A stretch of DNA of 64,000 nucleotides from positions 527,697-591,696 of the forward strand of contig VWZP01009169.1 of assembly GCA_013396995.1 (NCBI GenBank). Reading direction: 5' to 3'. Positions 24,101-38,100 of the stretch are shown here, in pieces. Made by a program: the position numbers and the translations under genes. This stretch comes from Dicaeum eximium. Its lineage: Eukaryota > Chordata > Aves > Passeriformes > Dicaeidae. The number at the start of each line of letters is the position of its first letter. Within the stretch, counting starts at the first letter, position 1. The notes below the pieces were generated by a model that did not search any database, was not told where the DNA came from, and saw only the letters and a program-made list of their open reading frames with translations.

Positions 24101-27100
24101 TGTATGTAAGTAGGTTACATACAGGGAACACTTTTTGTGTTACACTACCCCACTTCAGAGGGTTTGACAGAGTAGACAATATTACTGTGCTGTTTACCAC
24201 TTATAACTTCCTAGGTTTAAATCAATTATCTTTATAGACTACTTTTTGATATCAATTATATGGATACAATAATCTTCTCAGGGTTGAAGTTACCTCCAGT
24301 TTGGTCTTTTGTTTCTTTGGCATGGATTTCTCCATTTCAGTCAAAATTAGAACTGCTGGTGCTGGTATTTTTTATTACATTGAATAGTCAATAAAGGAGT
24401 CAGAGGAGTCACTTTTCCAGTGAGTGTTGTTTGCTGACAGCATTTCTTTGTGATTTGGTTACCAGCTTCAGCTTCAGGTCTTCTCCGGTCATTACTGGCT
24501 CCATCACTGTTCTCATTTCTGATTTCTCCCTTGTCATGGCTTACTTGTGATGTTTACCTTTCTTGAGTCCTGATTCCAAAATTTGTCTAGGTCTGGTTCA
24601 AGTGTCTTGTCCTTGTGTGGTGATGTTCTCTCTCTACCGCTCCTGTTTGTTTTAACACAGGATGAGTTGAAAGTACCGGGAAAAAGATGCCTTATTTTTG
24701 GTCCTAACTGGTGCTGTAATTCTAAAACAGCATGCTCCACAGATTTATTTAAGTACCTTTGTGTAGACAGATGTGTTGAAAGAATTTATCTCTATCCTTG
24801 TTGAATGAATATACATGAGGAAAGTTTTCAAAAGCCTCTTGCTTGTCTTTGTCCATTTGGATGGATTTGTACAAGAGCAATAATACAAGATACAAACTGA
24901 AACTCAGGCCTCCTACCACATTTCAATACCAATTTGCATATATGAGGTACAGCTAATATTTTTAAAAATATTAAAAACATAATATTAGTAATAATTATTG
25001 TCATTATAATAATAGTGACATAGAATATTCTGCTCTAACCTTGTTTTAGAAATATTTCAGTCATTTCTTCAGAAATTTCCCCAAATTTACTAGGCAATTG
25101 TATGAGAAGGTAAACTTAATTTTAGCAAATACTTTAGCAGCTGGAAACAGGAACTTACAAGGGCAAATAATGGGCAACAGAGGGCTTACGACTTTGTCAG
25201 TACTGTGTCTCAGCTTGGTGCAGGGCTTTTTTTAATGTTGCTTTAAAATATTCATAAGTAGCATTTGTTGTACAATAATAGGATAATTGTATACCATTGA
25301 AATTACAGAGGACTACACTGCTTAAAAGTTGGATTTTCAGACATATATTAGGCTTAATTTAAATTTTAAACACAGCTTTTTGTTTCTCTGTAGGATTGTT
25401 GTCTCAATGTTCACTAACTTTAGTTGGAGCTATTTTCAGTTACAGGCAAGTATAGAAATGTAGACTGTAAAATGCTCAAATTTGAGATTATTAAGGATTT
25501 TCATTTGCAATAACATGACTGTATCAAAACTAATCTTGGCAGTGTCTGTTTAGACATCTGAAATTGGTTACACCCATCTTTTGGCTGCATAATGCAGGAT
25601 CTTAGTTCTTAGGAGTGAAGTATATTTACAAGGATGATGCAGCCAATTTCCCTGTTGCTGCATCATCTGTTTCAAATTACTTATTACCCATATGTTCATT
25701 CTGACATGCTGGTTACTGCCTTTTGAAGGTTGTAGCCCTTCACCATAAAATGCTGTTTCTTCTGCAGACAAGGAAATATTTTGCAGCTGCCATAGATGTC
25801 TCAGCCACTGACTTGCAGGTATCTGGAATGAAGCTTTGAATGATCAAGTCTTGATGAAATGTTTGCTAGTTTGGTTCAAGACTACATCACAATACTGCCA
25901 TTTTAGGAAATACTAATAAAACCAAATGCTTCAATAAAACATTTAAATTTTTTTGCAGGGTAGAAATATTTTTGGTAAATACTTAATCCAAAAAGTGTAG
26001 TCTGTACTGGAGTAAGACAGGTCCATCTGGGACGATATGCTGTCATGCATAAAGAAAGGCTAGGTAAGGAAGAGAGGTTTTTGGGTAGGACAGTGAAACC
26101 TCACTAGAGCATCCTCCCAGCCCCTCAGGATGCACAGTGCGTGTGCACATACTCACATTCCTGAGCTGTAAGCAGCATCAGTGCATGTAACAGGATTGAT
26201 AATAAGCATTCATGAAAGGAAAAAATTGCTTTTTGAACGCTGTGTAACCTTTTAGTATCCGTAACATTTCATTGCAAGAACTATCATGACCTAAATTTAC
26301 ACTCTGTGAAGAGCTACTTCTTGTAATGATTTTGCATTTGTCATATAGTAATTTAATTTGGTATCTCCTAGGCAGTGAAGTGTCTTTCATCCTTGTATTG
26401 TTCAGAATACTACAGCCAGAGTACTTGAGACAGCAGTGTATTCAAAACATTGCAAGCTTTCATGAACTTTTTGGGGCGCAATGTAATTGTCCACATACTC
26501 TCTATATGACTAATAAGTGTGCAGTTCCATATCCAATTTTTAATGCACTTTTTTGGTTCTGATATTAAGCACCTGTTGCTGCTGGATCCTGTTTTCAACC
26601 AGTTTTGCCATGCAGATTCCAGCATAGCTCTGATCAAAGGCAATGGTTTATTCTTAAGAATACTTTAAAATAAAATATGTATCTAGGTTGATGGTTTCTT
26701 GCAGTTGAGACAGCAACTGTTTCAAAAGAACAACATTATTAAGTTCAACAGAACTGGTGATGGACTTTTAAATACAAATGTGCTGCCAAGCTGTGTGGCA
26801 GTGATTGCTTTGTATAATACATTTTAAAAAATTATTTCAGATAGCTTAATTTAATCTGTTTGTTGTCAGGCTTTATCATTTGTAGGAAGATTGGGAGTGT
26901 TGGTTTATTTTTCCCTAGCTCTAGTTGCTGACCTACTTGTCTGTTTTATAAATAAAAATAGTTTTCCTCTTTTACAGTCAGTCTACCTGTATAAACTACA
27001 ACATAGTTTTTACAGAGAAATTTTTCAAATTTTCCTTCTTTTTTCTATATAATCTTGGAGATTTTCATATGAATTTCTAATTAGAGCAGGAAGGCCAAAT

Positions 27101-29004
27101 GGTGCAAATGTAATTATGATAAACAGATGAGATATTTTAGAAGGTAGTAAAATATAAACAGAACAAGGAGCTTTGATATTGAACAGCATGCTTGCTGTCA
27201 AACATCCAGTTAATTTACTTGTTAAAAGCTGGAATGTAGGCTGACTGTTTGTGGTACTTCCTTTTCCTCTCTTAAAGGGAACTGGAAAATGCCAATTTAT
27301 CTTGTCATTTTAAACTAGATTAAATTGAAGATACAAATATTCATTTCCTTCAAAGGTGCTGAATAATCCATTTTAATTATTAAAACATGTATTTAGTAAC
27401 TACATCACTTTAAATTTTATTGCAGCAAGTATTGTAGATGTAATTTTTAGTCTTTTGAGTTTCTAGGAATAAAATATGTTAGAGATGCTGTATTACTTCT
27501 GTTGAGTCAGATAACATTAGGTGGACATGTTTCACTTGAATGTATTGTGAATGGTTGTGGAAAGATAATTCTGTTGTAAGTATTACTATAGAATACTGTT
27601 GAAATACATATTTACTTTATTATTCAGTAATTCTTTGGCACATTAAATCATTCTAAATTCTTCATGTGAATTGCATTACTTTTTTAAAACTGGATTGGCA
27701 GTTTTGATGGTACATTTTACCACCTTTTGACTGACTGTTTTGTAAAAATCTGCTTTGTCATGTCGTGCTGTTTTGGCTTAGTTATCTTTACACGTTTTAG
27801 CAATTTGTGGTGTCTCCTTGATTGTAGTTTGGCTGATGGCATAGTGCTTGCATTGTCATTTTATTCAGTGTATCCATGTTAGCCCTCATTTTGAGAACCT
27901 CACTGAATTCTTAGTATTAATCAAGATTATGCTCAAGTCCACTACAGACTTATGTCTACTTACAGTACATTTGCTAACCTTGCAGAAATTCACTAATTGA
28001 CATATAAATAGAAGAGAAGAGAAATGCCAACTGTTTGGTTCTGAGAGAAAAGCTGGCTGATTGCTTTTGATTTTCTTTAGCTTCTCTTTCAATGAATGCA
28101 GTGTGGTTATGAATGAATGAAATAATTGCTTTGGTTTGCATTTTCTTTAAGAGAGGTTTGGAATACTCTTAAAGTTTCTTCAACTGTTAGCCATTGAATT
28201 ACTTTGAAGAGAAATTTAATCATATTTTTGTCCAGTTTTAAGTAAATCATATTATATGAAGAAGTTTTCCATAAAGGATTTTATCCAGTTTTATGACATT
28301 TTAAATAGCTATAGGTATGGGGTTTTTCTTCTGTTTTATGGAATACCTTTTATTGATAAATAATGGTAAAGTTTTGTAGGAATACTTCTTTTGGATTTAA
28401 TACTTACAGATAACTTCTAATTTGTTCGCTTTGCTGTGCTTTGTTTGCAATACTAAATGCACACTGTTAAATTACATGTTTTATCGTAAAAAACTGAGGT
28501 TAAATAAGAAGGCAAAGTTCCATTAATTTAAAGCTCCTTTGATTTGATGCTGTACAGAGGACTTGAGCTTAAAATCAGATGAGGTAGTTCTTTTTCACAG
28601 GAAAATGTAATGACACACGTGCAAGTTACTTGCTGTATTTTGTGAATGTTTGCTACATTGTTTATTGGTTGTGATAGTGAATCATTATTGTAGCAATTAT
28701 CTTGATAATAAGCGGTCGGATGCTAAAAGCTATCTGACAACTTGACATACAACTTTGGCATTAGCTAGCTGCTTGTTCCTTTTGCAGAAGGTTACCAATT
28801 AAATCTGCCTAGTTGCATGAAGCAGAGCCTGAGAGTATGCAAATCTGAAGCCTTTCGCTTCCTGTGATTGCTGGATTCAGTACATGCTATTGAGAATGCT
28901 GTATTTTCAGAGGCTTTTTGTATTCTGCTCACAGTGTTTGCTGAGCAGAAACTGTAGCTAAAAATAAATAAAATGAATTTCTGTCTCTTTCTTTCTCACT
29001 GCAG

Positions 29005-29045
29005 GATGACGTAGCTTTGCCAAGGATTTATCAGCTAAGCAGAAA
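29005..29045 (+). other. CEP170: CEP170 5' UTR part of the start-codon exon
   Basis: A good acceptor, a pyrimidine run ending CACTGCAG, precedes 29005, and 41 noncoding bases follow before the ATG at 29046. This implies at least one upstream noncoding exon, expected near the CpG island. Confidence 0.8.
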
Positions 29046-29150
29046 ATGAGCTTAACATCCTGGTTTTTGGTGAGCAGTGGAGGCACCCGACATAGGCTGC
29101 CACGAGAAATGATTTTTGTTGGAAGAGATGACTGTGAGCTGATGTTACAG
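29046..29150 (+). CDS. CEP170: CEP170 coding exon 1 (start codon, FHA start)
   Basis: 35 codons from the ATG to ...ELMLQ, ending at CAG|GTAATT in phase 0. It encodes the first strands of the FHA domain, including the GRDD loop (Gly26-Arg27) that normally contacts the phosphopeptide. Confidence 0.97.
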
Positions 29151-32100
29151 GTAATTGCTTCAGCCTTCCATGTGCAGCTGCTCAAATCATGAACTTAATG
29201 TACCAGCTTCATGCATTCCTTTTGAAAAATAAATTCCTCAGATGTTGGGGAGCAATTGTTTTAAAGAATCTTTTGTGTCAAATAGTTTAAATGTATTGCT
29301 GTCAATCAAGCAGTTACTGCTTAAGTACAGAGAATCACATTTTCTTTGTGTAAGTCAAATGCAGAATGCAAGGATAGAAGATGACATAAACTTTGCAATA
29401 TGACCAGTAAAGTAAGTAGACTGTGTTCCATAGAATGTGATAATGTTAAGAGAGCTGGATGCTTCTGAAAGGAGCCTTCTTTTTTTGGCAGCTTGTAATC
29501 TAATTTAGTCACATGATTTGATGGAACTCTGTCCCCATGCCCTGATTGTGCTGTACAAAGGAAAATAAAATTAGTAGAGAAGAGTATTTCTCTATTTCTA
29601 AGGAAGTTGAATGACTCAGTTTAAAGAGAATTGAAAATAGCTTGATCCTTCAGTAACTTCCTCAGCTTTGAGGATCACTCTGTGATGTGTGTAGCTGTGC
29701 TGTTATGTAGCCATATTGCATGTACTTTGCCCTGTCAAAGCTGTAGTCCTCTGAACTGCCTTTTTCTAATTTCTGTTTTAATGACTAATGGTAATATTTT
29801 GGGAATTCCTTTTTAAATTTTTGTCATTTACTGTAGAGCTCTGAAGATTGAACTTCAAAACTGATATTCTCAACCCTTCCTACCGTTCAATAAAATATTT
29901 TGTTTTGGAGTTTTTGTTCCCAAAAATCGTGTAGGCAGCCATTATTGGCCAAATTAGAATCCTATTTGCAAATGAAGTGCTTAGAGATGTAATCCTACAT
30001 TTATTACTCAGAATGTAATATCTCTAGTAAACTGCATTTGGCTCTCAGCCTCAGAAGGCATTCAGATATTTTATTGGTGATGTTAGAAAGCAGTTGAAAA
30101 TACTCTTAGTTTCTCTTTAACAACAGATAGGATGATGTCTTGGTAATTTATGTGGGAAGCATTTATAAGATCCCAAACAAACAAGCACACAGATAAACCC
30201 ACCAACATCCAAAACAACAACAAAAGAAAAGCAACCAAAAAGCCCCACCCCACTGATTTCTGCCCAGTAAGTTATAATCCAAAAATGCTTTTATTTTACT
30301 AGAACTTGTTTTAGGGGACTCTTGTCTGTAAATAAGGGAGTGTCTCCTTTCTTCACTGCTATGCCACCCATATTAGATCAGTCCTTAGAGTAAAACATTT
30401 ATTCTTTTGTGTTACTGGACTTCACTTTCAAAGGTAGCTGCCTCTTTGATTAATACTGTGAATAGATTTGAGTTATTTACAAACACTATTTGTTGTGTAT
30501 TCACTTCAGAGTTAGTGGAAAAAGTCAAGAGGCCTAGTGATTTTCAAGAATATTCTTTTTAGCCTGCTGCTATGTTAGGTTTACATGCCAGCATGACTGT
30601 AACACCACATAGTGTTGCAGGGGGAGGAGCCCACCAAAAGAGAAGCTAATAATGTGTTCTTGTTCTGTATGTATAGCTCTTTGTGCAAGACCTTCCTTTC
30701 CACTCTTGACAACTTGGTTGTTCTCTTACTGCAAAGCATGTGGACAGTGCATAATAAAAAAAAGCAGAATTTAATGCTTTTATTCATAATTGCTTGGCAG
30801 AAAACATATTATAGAGGCCTTAATGAAAAGAATTTCAACTCTGTTTAATGCTTGATAGACCTCGGATCTCTACCTGTAAACACTGTTGTTCTAAAAGGTT
30901 TTATTCATATCTGGGAATACAGATCTGCCTTTTTTTGTAAATATATTCAAACATAATGGGAAGTCTTCCTGTTTAGCTAGCTGCACCACTGCATCTGCCT
31001 GCTTGTGGATAAATACTACATTTTCCCTTCTTTCACCTTTATGGCTAGAAATCTTTTTGAATGTGGATGGAGAAATCATCTCCAAGAAAAAAACCCCTAC
31101 GTTATTCACAATATCAGAATTATTTGCAAAGAAGAATGCATTTATTTTCTGTATTCTGAGTATTTTCTTAGTAGTCTAGATTGAATTGAAGAGTATCTAT
31201 CTAAAATAACACCAGTTACAATTTTTTTTAAACTGAGGATGGCGTTTTCCTCTTTATATTCATATGGCTCTTACTGAAGTTATTCTGTTATTCTTATTTC
31301 AGCAGTATAAATCTTTGTAGATTAAATCTTGTAGTATAAATCTTTGTACTGAATCTGGCTGGTTGGTGGGATTTTTTTTAATAGAAGCCTCTATGGTACT
31401 GTTTTGGATTTGTGACCAAAACACTGTTGATAACACACCTATCTCTCGGCTGTTGCTGAGCAGTGTGAGTGCAGTTTCAAGGCATTCTCTCTCACTCTGC
31501 TCCTTCTACACAGACTTGACTGGGGAAGTGCACAAAATGTGGAGAAGGAGCACAACCAGGACAAAAACTGACCCAAACTGACCAAAGGGATATTCTGTGA
31601 CAAATAATGTGTTGTGCTTGGCAGTGAAAACTGAGGGAGGGGCTTTGGCAACGATACCCACTGCTCAAAGACTGAGCACTGGGCTGCTCATGGGAGGTGG
31701 GAAGTGATTGCCTTTTCATCACTTGATTTGTTTTACTTCTTCTTCCTTCTTCCTCTTTACTGCTGAGACTTGACCCATAAGTTCTTTCCTTTTGCTCTTC
31801 CTGTTCTATCCCACATCCCGCTGGGGCAGCGGAGAGTGAGCGAGCAGCTGTGTGGTGCCAGCCAGGTCACCACAGTCTTACAAGAAGGAATTTTATAAAG
31901 CCCTTACATTTGAATGGAAGGCTGCAATAACAAAGCCAAAGGAAAAAAGGCATTCAAAAGACTTGCACAGTCTTTGCACCTGTAAAGATCAGATGAAATT
32001 AATAAAAAGTCAAATTATATGCAAGTAATCTGAACCTGAGGAGAACTGTGATGTTCTGCAGAATTTCAAGTGTTTCTGTAAAAGCCACAGATTTGAGTAA

Positions 32101-35100
32101 TCATTCTTAGCATTTCAGATGATGTGACAGAGTATCATGAAGCTTTGAGGATCTTTTCATGTGCTTTCTGTTTTAACTTATTTTTAATAGGATGTAGCAC
32201 ATAAAGATAAATAAAGTATTAGTAATACAATATGTATTTGAATAACAACACTGAGAGAAGTTGAACATTTTTTTCAATAGCTTAGGTAAAAATAGGGTAA
32301 TTCTTGGTGCAGTGGTTCCACTTGAGTGTGGAGAAATGTAATCTGTGCTTGATATTGTAGGCTCAGCAGAACATGCACATCAATGAATTTCATTGTATTC
32401 AGATTGTTTTCACTTGAAAGGTTACTAAGTTAGTAGAAAATGAACCGTGTTGCTGTGTCTTCATCTGCCATTAAAAACACTTAACTGATGTAGTATATTA
32501 GTGCAGCTATATTGGCATGGAACTTGTTCATTTGTCTGTCTCTTCCTATTCTCCACTTTGATATCCCACCCCCTCCCATTATACCCCTCAGAAATGCAGA
32601 GCAAAATAAAAAGTCTAAAAATAAAATAGTAAGTATAAGTAGAAGAACACTGATCTCACTTCTTTGAGGAGAAAGCAAAGCAGTCATAAGATTAAATGGA
32701 AAGGAAGAATGAGAAAGTGAACTGAAAATTAGGAAAATAATAGAAGCATGTCTCAAGAAATGGAGGAGTGAGGTGATAAGTATGGGATTACAATAAGAGA
32801 AAACATTTCCTTAGGAGTACTAGCTGTGTGTCCTGATGCCTTGAGCTGTGCACTTGGTAAGGCAGGACTCGTAGAACTGACAGACCACAAATGCCGGTAC
32901 ACAGAAGTCTCAGACAGAAATGTAACAAAAATGTACCATCTCTGTGCAATACAGTCCTGGAAAATGAGTTGAGTAGCAAGGATAGAAGATGCAAACCTGA
33001 AATTAGGAAGAATGCTGGTGGAAGGAATTTGCTGCTATGCAGTTATGTTGTGACAGTGCACTAGCAGGGTTACTGGCAAACATAAGATTGAGTGTGGGCT
33101 GGTGGAGAATATGAGCTGAGTTCTCCATTCTCTTGGGAGCGCTTGAAGATGTCCAGGTGCTGACCATATGCATGCATGAAGGAGACATCCAGCCCCACCT
33201 CCCTTGCTTGCCATCAGCACCTCAGGCTGCAAACACTTGGCCAGCAGTGAGTGCTGAAAGAGGGACTTCGCTGTTAGGGAGCTGCTGCTCTTGGATGAAA
33301 TAGGAGCAAGGATTGTTCCTCATCTGTGTAGTGATGTTTGGATGTGAAATAAAGAATTCATTAAATATATAAATGGATACTGAAGTGCTTAAGAAAGGAC
33401 CAAGAAAGTCAGAACTGATGGGAATACTGCTCAGACATTTAGTGAAGAGGGTATAGCTAATTGGTTCAGGAAATTGAGATCAAGGAGAAACACTTTGAGT
33501 GCTTGTGTGCTATGGTAATTATCCCAGCTGCGCGACAGGAAATGGTGTGTTTGAGAGAGAGCAGCAACACCCTGGAATCACAGTCATGTCTTGAAAGATG
33601 CATGTAATTAAAGGGGGAGAGAGAGACAGTAAGAAATAATGTTAAGTTGATGATATTAGATTAAACATCAGTAATACTAGAGTGGACTGAGATAAAAAAT
33701 AAAACCTTTGGATAAGATATATCTGGATCTGACTTATCATATTTAGGGAACCATTAAGAAAATAATTATTTTGAATGAATTTTAGGATTCTGCTGTGGGT
33801 ACCTGGAGTTGGGTTAGAGATTGTCTTTTTCATGTGTAACACTATCTGTTTTATATAATTTGAATAAATGTGCCATGTAGAAAGAAAATTACACTGCTCT
33901 AAGAAATAGCCATAACCACTTCATGTGGTTTTCAAATACTTTGTTTTATTTTCTTTAATATATATTTAGTCACGGAGTGTGGACAAGCAACATGCTGTAC
34001 TCAACTATGATGCCTCTACAGATGAGCACTTGGTGAAGGATTTGGGCAGCTTGAATGGGGTAAGTTAACATCAGAAATAGATAGCTCTCCATAGTGTTCT
34101 GTATCTTTGTTTTGGGATTTCTTTGAGCCATTATTAAATTTACATTAATACCTTTTTAATGCGAGACTGGAAATGGGGGAACATTCAAAAGGAAAGTGTA
34201 GTCTTTGCAGGGGTTTTCCACTGCATGTTTTATAAAGAGCTGTGGTTAATTCCAGTAATAAGAAGGCCTTGGAAGTAGGAAAAGCTCAGAACAATAAAAG
34301 TGAGTATGTTATACTTGTGTATTTCAGAATTGTAAAAAAAACCATAGAATCTTGAATATAATGTCTAAAAACCCTGGCATATTTCAATCTCTAAAGTGTA
34401 CAGTTATGATATGGATTTTATTTCAAATGCTATTCCTTTTTCTCCAGTTATAATAGAGAAAATAATTCTAAACTGTACTTCCACTGGACACATATGTAAA
34501 AAATAATTATACAATAACAATGTTGTATGAAAATCTATTTAACTAGTACTGTATTTGCATTTAGTTTTTCAGAACCACTTTTATTAAAATCTGTATGAAT
34601 AATTTGCATCAAGTAATTGCAAACTAATACAGAAAAAATCCAAAGTTATGGGAAAAGTAAAGTTTTGAATGACATTTTATGTTCTAAGGCTTTTCTAGAA
34701 CGTGCATATTCAGAAGTCTAGCTAAGCATCACTTTTTATAAAAGTTTTTGATATTATAGCAAATTAATAGAAACATAGTAAGTTTGTCATAATTTTGCAG
34801 ACTTTTAGATACTTCTTTATGAACTGTGTATTTGCACTAATTATGGTTGTTATTTTATAACTTTAAATGTTTGGCTCTGTCATGAACAGGTACAGAATAA
34901 AATCATGAGTTCATCTGTGACTGCTTTTTTGAATAATACTTATAAAGCTACTGATAGTGAATAGTTTTGTCAAGTGCTTAAATAAATAGAAGATGAAGAA
35001 GAACTCTCAAGTTACTGCCTTTTGATCTTGAAGTGCATTTTGAAATAAAACTCTGTCACTGTCTCTATTAGCTTTTCTGTATTTAAGGTAACTAACTCAG

Positions 35101-38100
35101 CCTTCCAAAGTCAGTCTCGTCTCCATGTGAAACCACTGAAGGGCTATATCCTTTGAACAGTTGAAGACGTACAAGGACTTTGGTCCTTAAATATTTAATA
35201 TACCTCTGTATTTTCAAAGTCGTTGTGCTGTTTCAAGGCAGTGATGAAAAATAAGTTCAGCACATAGAATTTTTTTGCTGAGACATTTATTTTATTCCCT
35301 AGTTCTGTAACTCCCGTAGTCACTCGGCATACCTTCATATTTATGTTGCCTTGTCACAAAACCAGAATTTAATAGAAATATATGTTAAAAGGTCTTCGTT
35401 CAACTCCTTTTTTTGTCTCCGATAAAGAGCTTTCAGTGATTTGCTTCACTTGATCTAATTCATTCTCAAGTTTGAGGTGAAGCTGCTTTCAGTTGCTTCA
35501 GAGCTGTTTACTCAGATCAAAGGAACTCTTTCTTCCCACTGTTTTGGGACAAGGAATATTAAGTCTCAGGAGTTCAGTCCTTGCTCTTTGTCTTCACAGT
35601 GTTTTCCTTACTATCACTTTCCCACTGTGCTTTTCTTTCATACCTCTGCTTACCTGGTTTCAGGTTAATGGAGAAAACACATTATTTTTGTAACTGCATG
35701 TTTAATTGTGTGGTAGAACAATGGCTCAGTACCATATGGTGAACTAGGTAATAATTCCTCTAGTCTAGCTGCTGTTTCCACTGAGAACCTCCCTCCCTAG
35801 CAGCCAAGTGCCTCTTCTAGTGCTTCAGCAGCTTCTGCCCTGCCTTATTTTGCATACTTCGAAAGATTTATTTTGCATCTCTCCAGTTGGTCCCATCTCT
35901 TTTGAGAACATACTTTTCTTAGTGTAAAGGATTACTCTATTCCTGGTATAATGCACTTTAACCACTCAAGATAGTTCAGAGTTTAAGGGGAGGTGGCTAA
36001 TACCAATATTTTGGTTTTGAGTGTTATGAGTGTTATAATTTCAGAAACTGAACTGTAATTGCACCTGATGCCCTAATGCCTGAATATTCTTATATATATG
36101 TTTGATTCACACTCAGATCAATGAAAAGGTTACAGGAGTCTTTTTTCCTGGACTTCTAAATCTAGAAGTCTTTATCCTGGACATCTAGATTTGGAAAAAA
36201 GCAAAAGTAAATTTTAATCAGTTTTACGTGAAGGAAAATTGTATTTCTGATCATCTGTGTGATTCATTCTGGATGGTGCTGCTTTTCCTTTTTTTTCATA
36301 CAAGAAAGGTGAAGGAGTTTCTCTTTTCTGAAGCAAATGTGTGCAGTTGCTAGTATGTAACTATTATTTCCCTAGTATCAGTAGAATTCAACTGTACTTT
36401 CTCCTTTGACTTGTGAACTCAAAAACATACTAGAAGAAGTATTAACAATCCATGGCCCTGTTGAGTAACGTTCTTAGGAATATTTGCAGGATAGCAAAGT
36501 CCTTTCACACTGATGTTTCAGGAGTGGATTGTGAAAATCTTAGCACACTTTATGAAGGCCTAAAGACAGTTGACTCTCACTATTTGAAGAATAAACTCTA
36601 GAAATCATGTGAATGGAGTGATTTAAAGGGGCAAAGGATTCCTTATTTACACAGTAACTAGCTTTTTCAAGCTAGCTTTGTCTGGCATCCCAAAGCATGT
36701 GATGAGATTTTTAAAACTCCAGTGGCAGAGTAACTAAGACTTGGTTGTTTTATGCCATCACTTCAGTCATGAACATGAGGCTGTCAGTAGACTGCACACA
36801 CAGCCTTTGGAGTTCTCTGCATTGGGTATGCTGTGCATGCACATGAATTTCAGAACTCTGACCTGGGAGGAAAAATGCATGCATTCATATGGACGTACGT
36901 GTCTGCAAGGTGGCCTAAATTCTGTTGGTTCACTAAAATTCAGAGTGCCTTGAGGATAGTCTTCACTGAGCTTTTTGCCCTGGACTCTCAAAATGTTAAA
37001 GTGAAATAAATATATCTGAAACATTACTGAAAGTTTCATGCTTACAAATCAGTTAATATTTGTACCTTTTATTCTTATTTCCCATGAAAGATATTTTCTA
37101 TGATGTAGAAGCAATTTTTAAAATAATGAAATAAACATTAGTTTCCTTTAGAAAAAGAAAATTCAATGGAAGATCCTCTTACTGTTTTGGGGAAGGAGAT
37201 TGTTTCTCTCTAACCACAGTTCATTTAATACTAGACTCATGAGCAACACAACAATTCAAATATTCGTATTTTTGACTTATTTAATTTTTCAAGTTCTTCC
37301 AACTTCAAAGTGCTTATAAAATGGCATATTTCAACTGTTTCTTTAGAAACACGTACATGTTGTAGAAGTTTTAAGTTAGAAGTAGGATGATTCTGTAGGG
37401 TTGCAATATACTGAATTCTTACTGCTGATTTTTGGTGTTACTCAGATGCACAAACTTGGTCCATGTTTTCTTAAGTCCTTTGACAATGATTTGAAATGAG
37501 CTGCCTCAGACTCTCATATCCAGTGCTAAATGCTGTACAAATATGATAATAAATCAAATCTGGCAGTTAATTTGGATTGAAAAAGCAAATTGCAAGAAAA
37601 ATAGTAAGTGAAGGTGGTAATTCAAGGAAACATTAATCAACACTTCCATGAATATTGCTAACAAGATTAAATGTGCAAGAAATTTTTCAAGGCCACTGTG
37701 CAACTAGATTATCAACCTTCCTTTTTTTACATAGTCTGTTAAACAGTTAGCAGTTATAGTTTTCTTGTGAATCACCGGTAGAAAATATGTGGTGCTGAAG
37801 ACTTTCTTATGAAATTATTTAATTTTGTTGTTTTGGAATTTAATGGTTTTTCTTTCTCTCTTCATTTGTTTCTGCAGACATTTGTGAACGATGTGAGGAT
37901 TCCAGAACAGACATACATCACTCTGAAGTTAGAAGATAAATTGAGATTTGGATATGATATCCTTGCCATAAAAATGCAGTGTCAGGACACACTTGTCTTG
38001 TTACAAGTATGGTTGTGTTAAGTGTTCTCATTGCTACAAAAATGCCTATATTAGAGAAAATCTCAGGGTTTAGGATATTCTACCTTGATCTGAATGACTG

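Larger units (their letters stand above)
6786..29004 (+). other. CEP170: CEP170 intron 1 (right end defined, left end not)
   Basis: The AT-rich sequence between the promoter island and the acceptor at 29003-29004 has no CEP170 coding exon in any frame. It holds CR1 pieces at 13871-14050, 15671-15908 and 19481-21100, a hairpin at 13664-13730, a TTTA repeat near 18506, several T homopolymers (about 16370, 17700, 19457, 21635, 22000) and unexplained somewhat GC-richer blocks at about 14130-14540 and 21270-21620. The left boundary is unknown because the first, noncoding exon was not identified. Confidence 0.65.
29151..33969 (+). other. CEP170: CEP170 intron between coding exons 1 and 2
   Basis: 4.8 kb of AT-rich sequence. 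It holds a plus-oriented solo LTR (31345-31874) and a three-copy 15-bp repeat next to it. Nothing else was recognised; a somewhat GC-richer stretch around 33030-33300 remains unexplained. Confidence 0.9.

Noticed and set aside
31439..31722. Minus-strand frames of 70-76 codons
   Set aside because: They lie wholly inside the solo LTR and are noncoding.
36741..37039. Overlapping 70- and 90-codon frames on both strands
   Set aside because: No similarity to known proteins, no splice context and intronic position; most likely chance.
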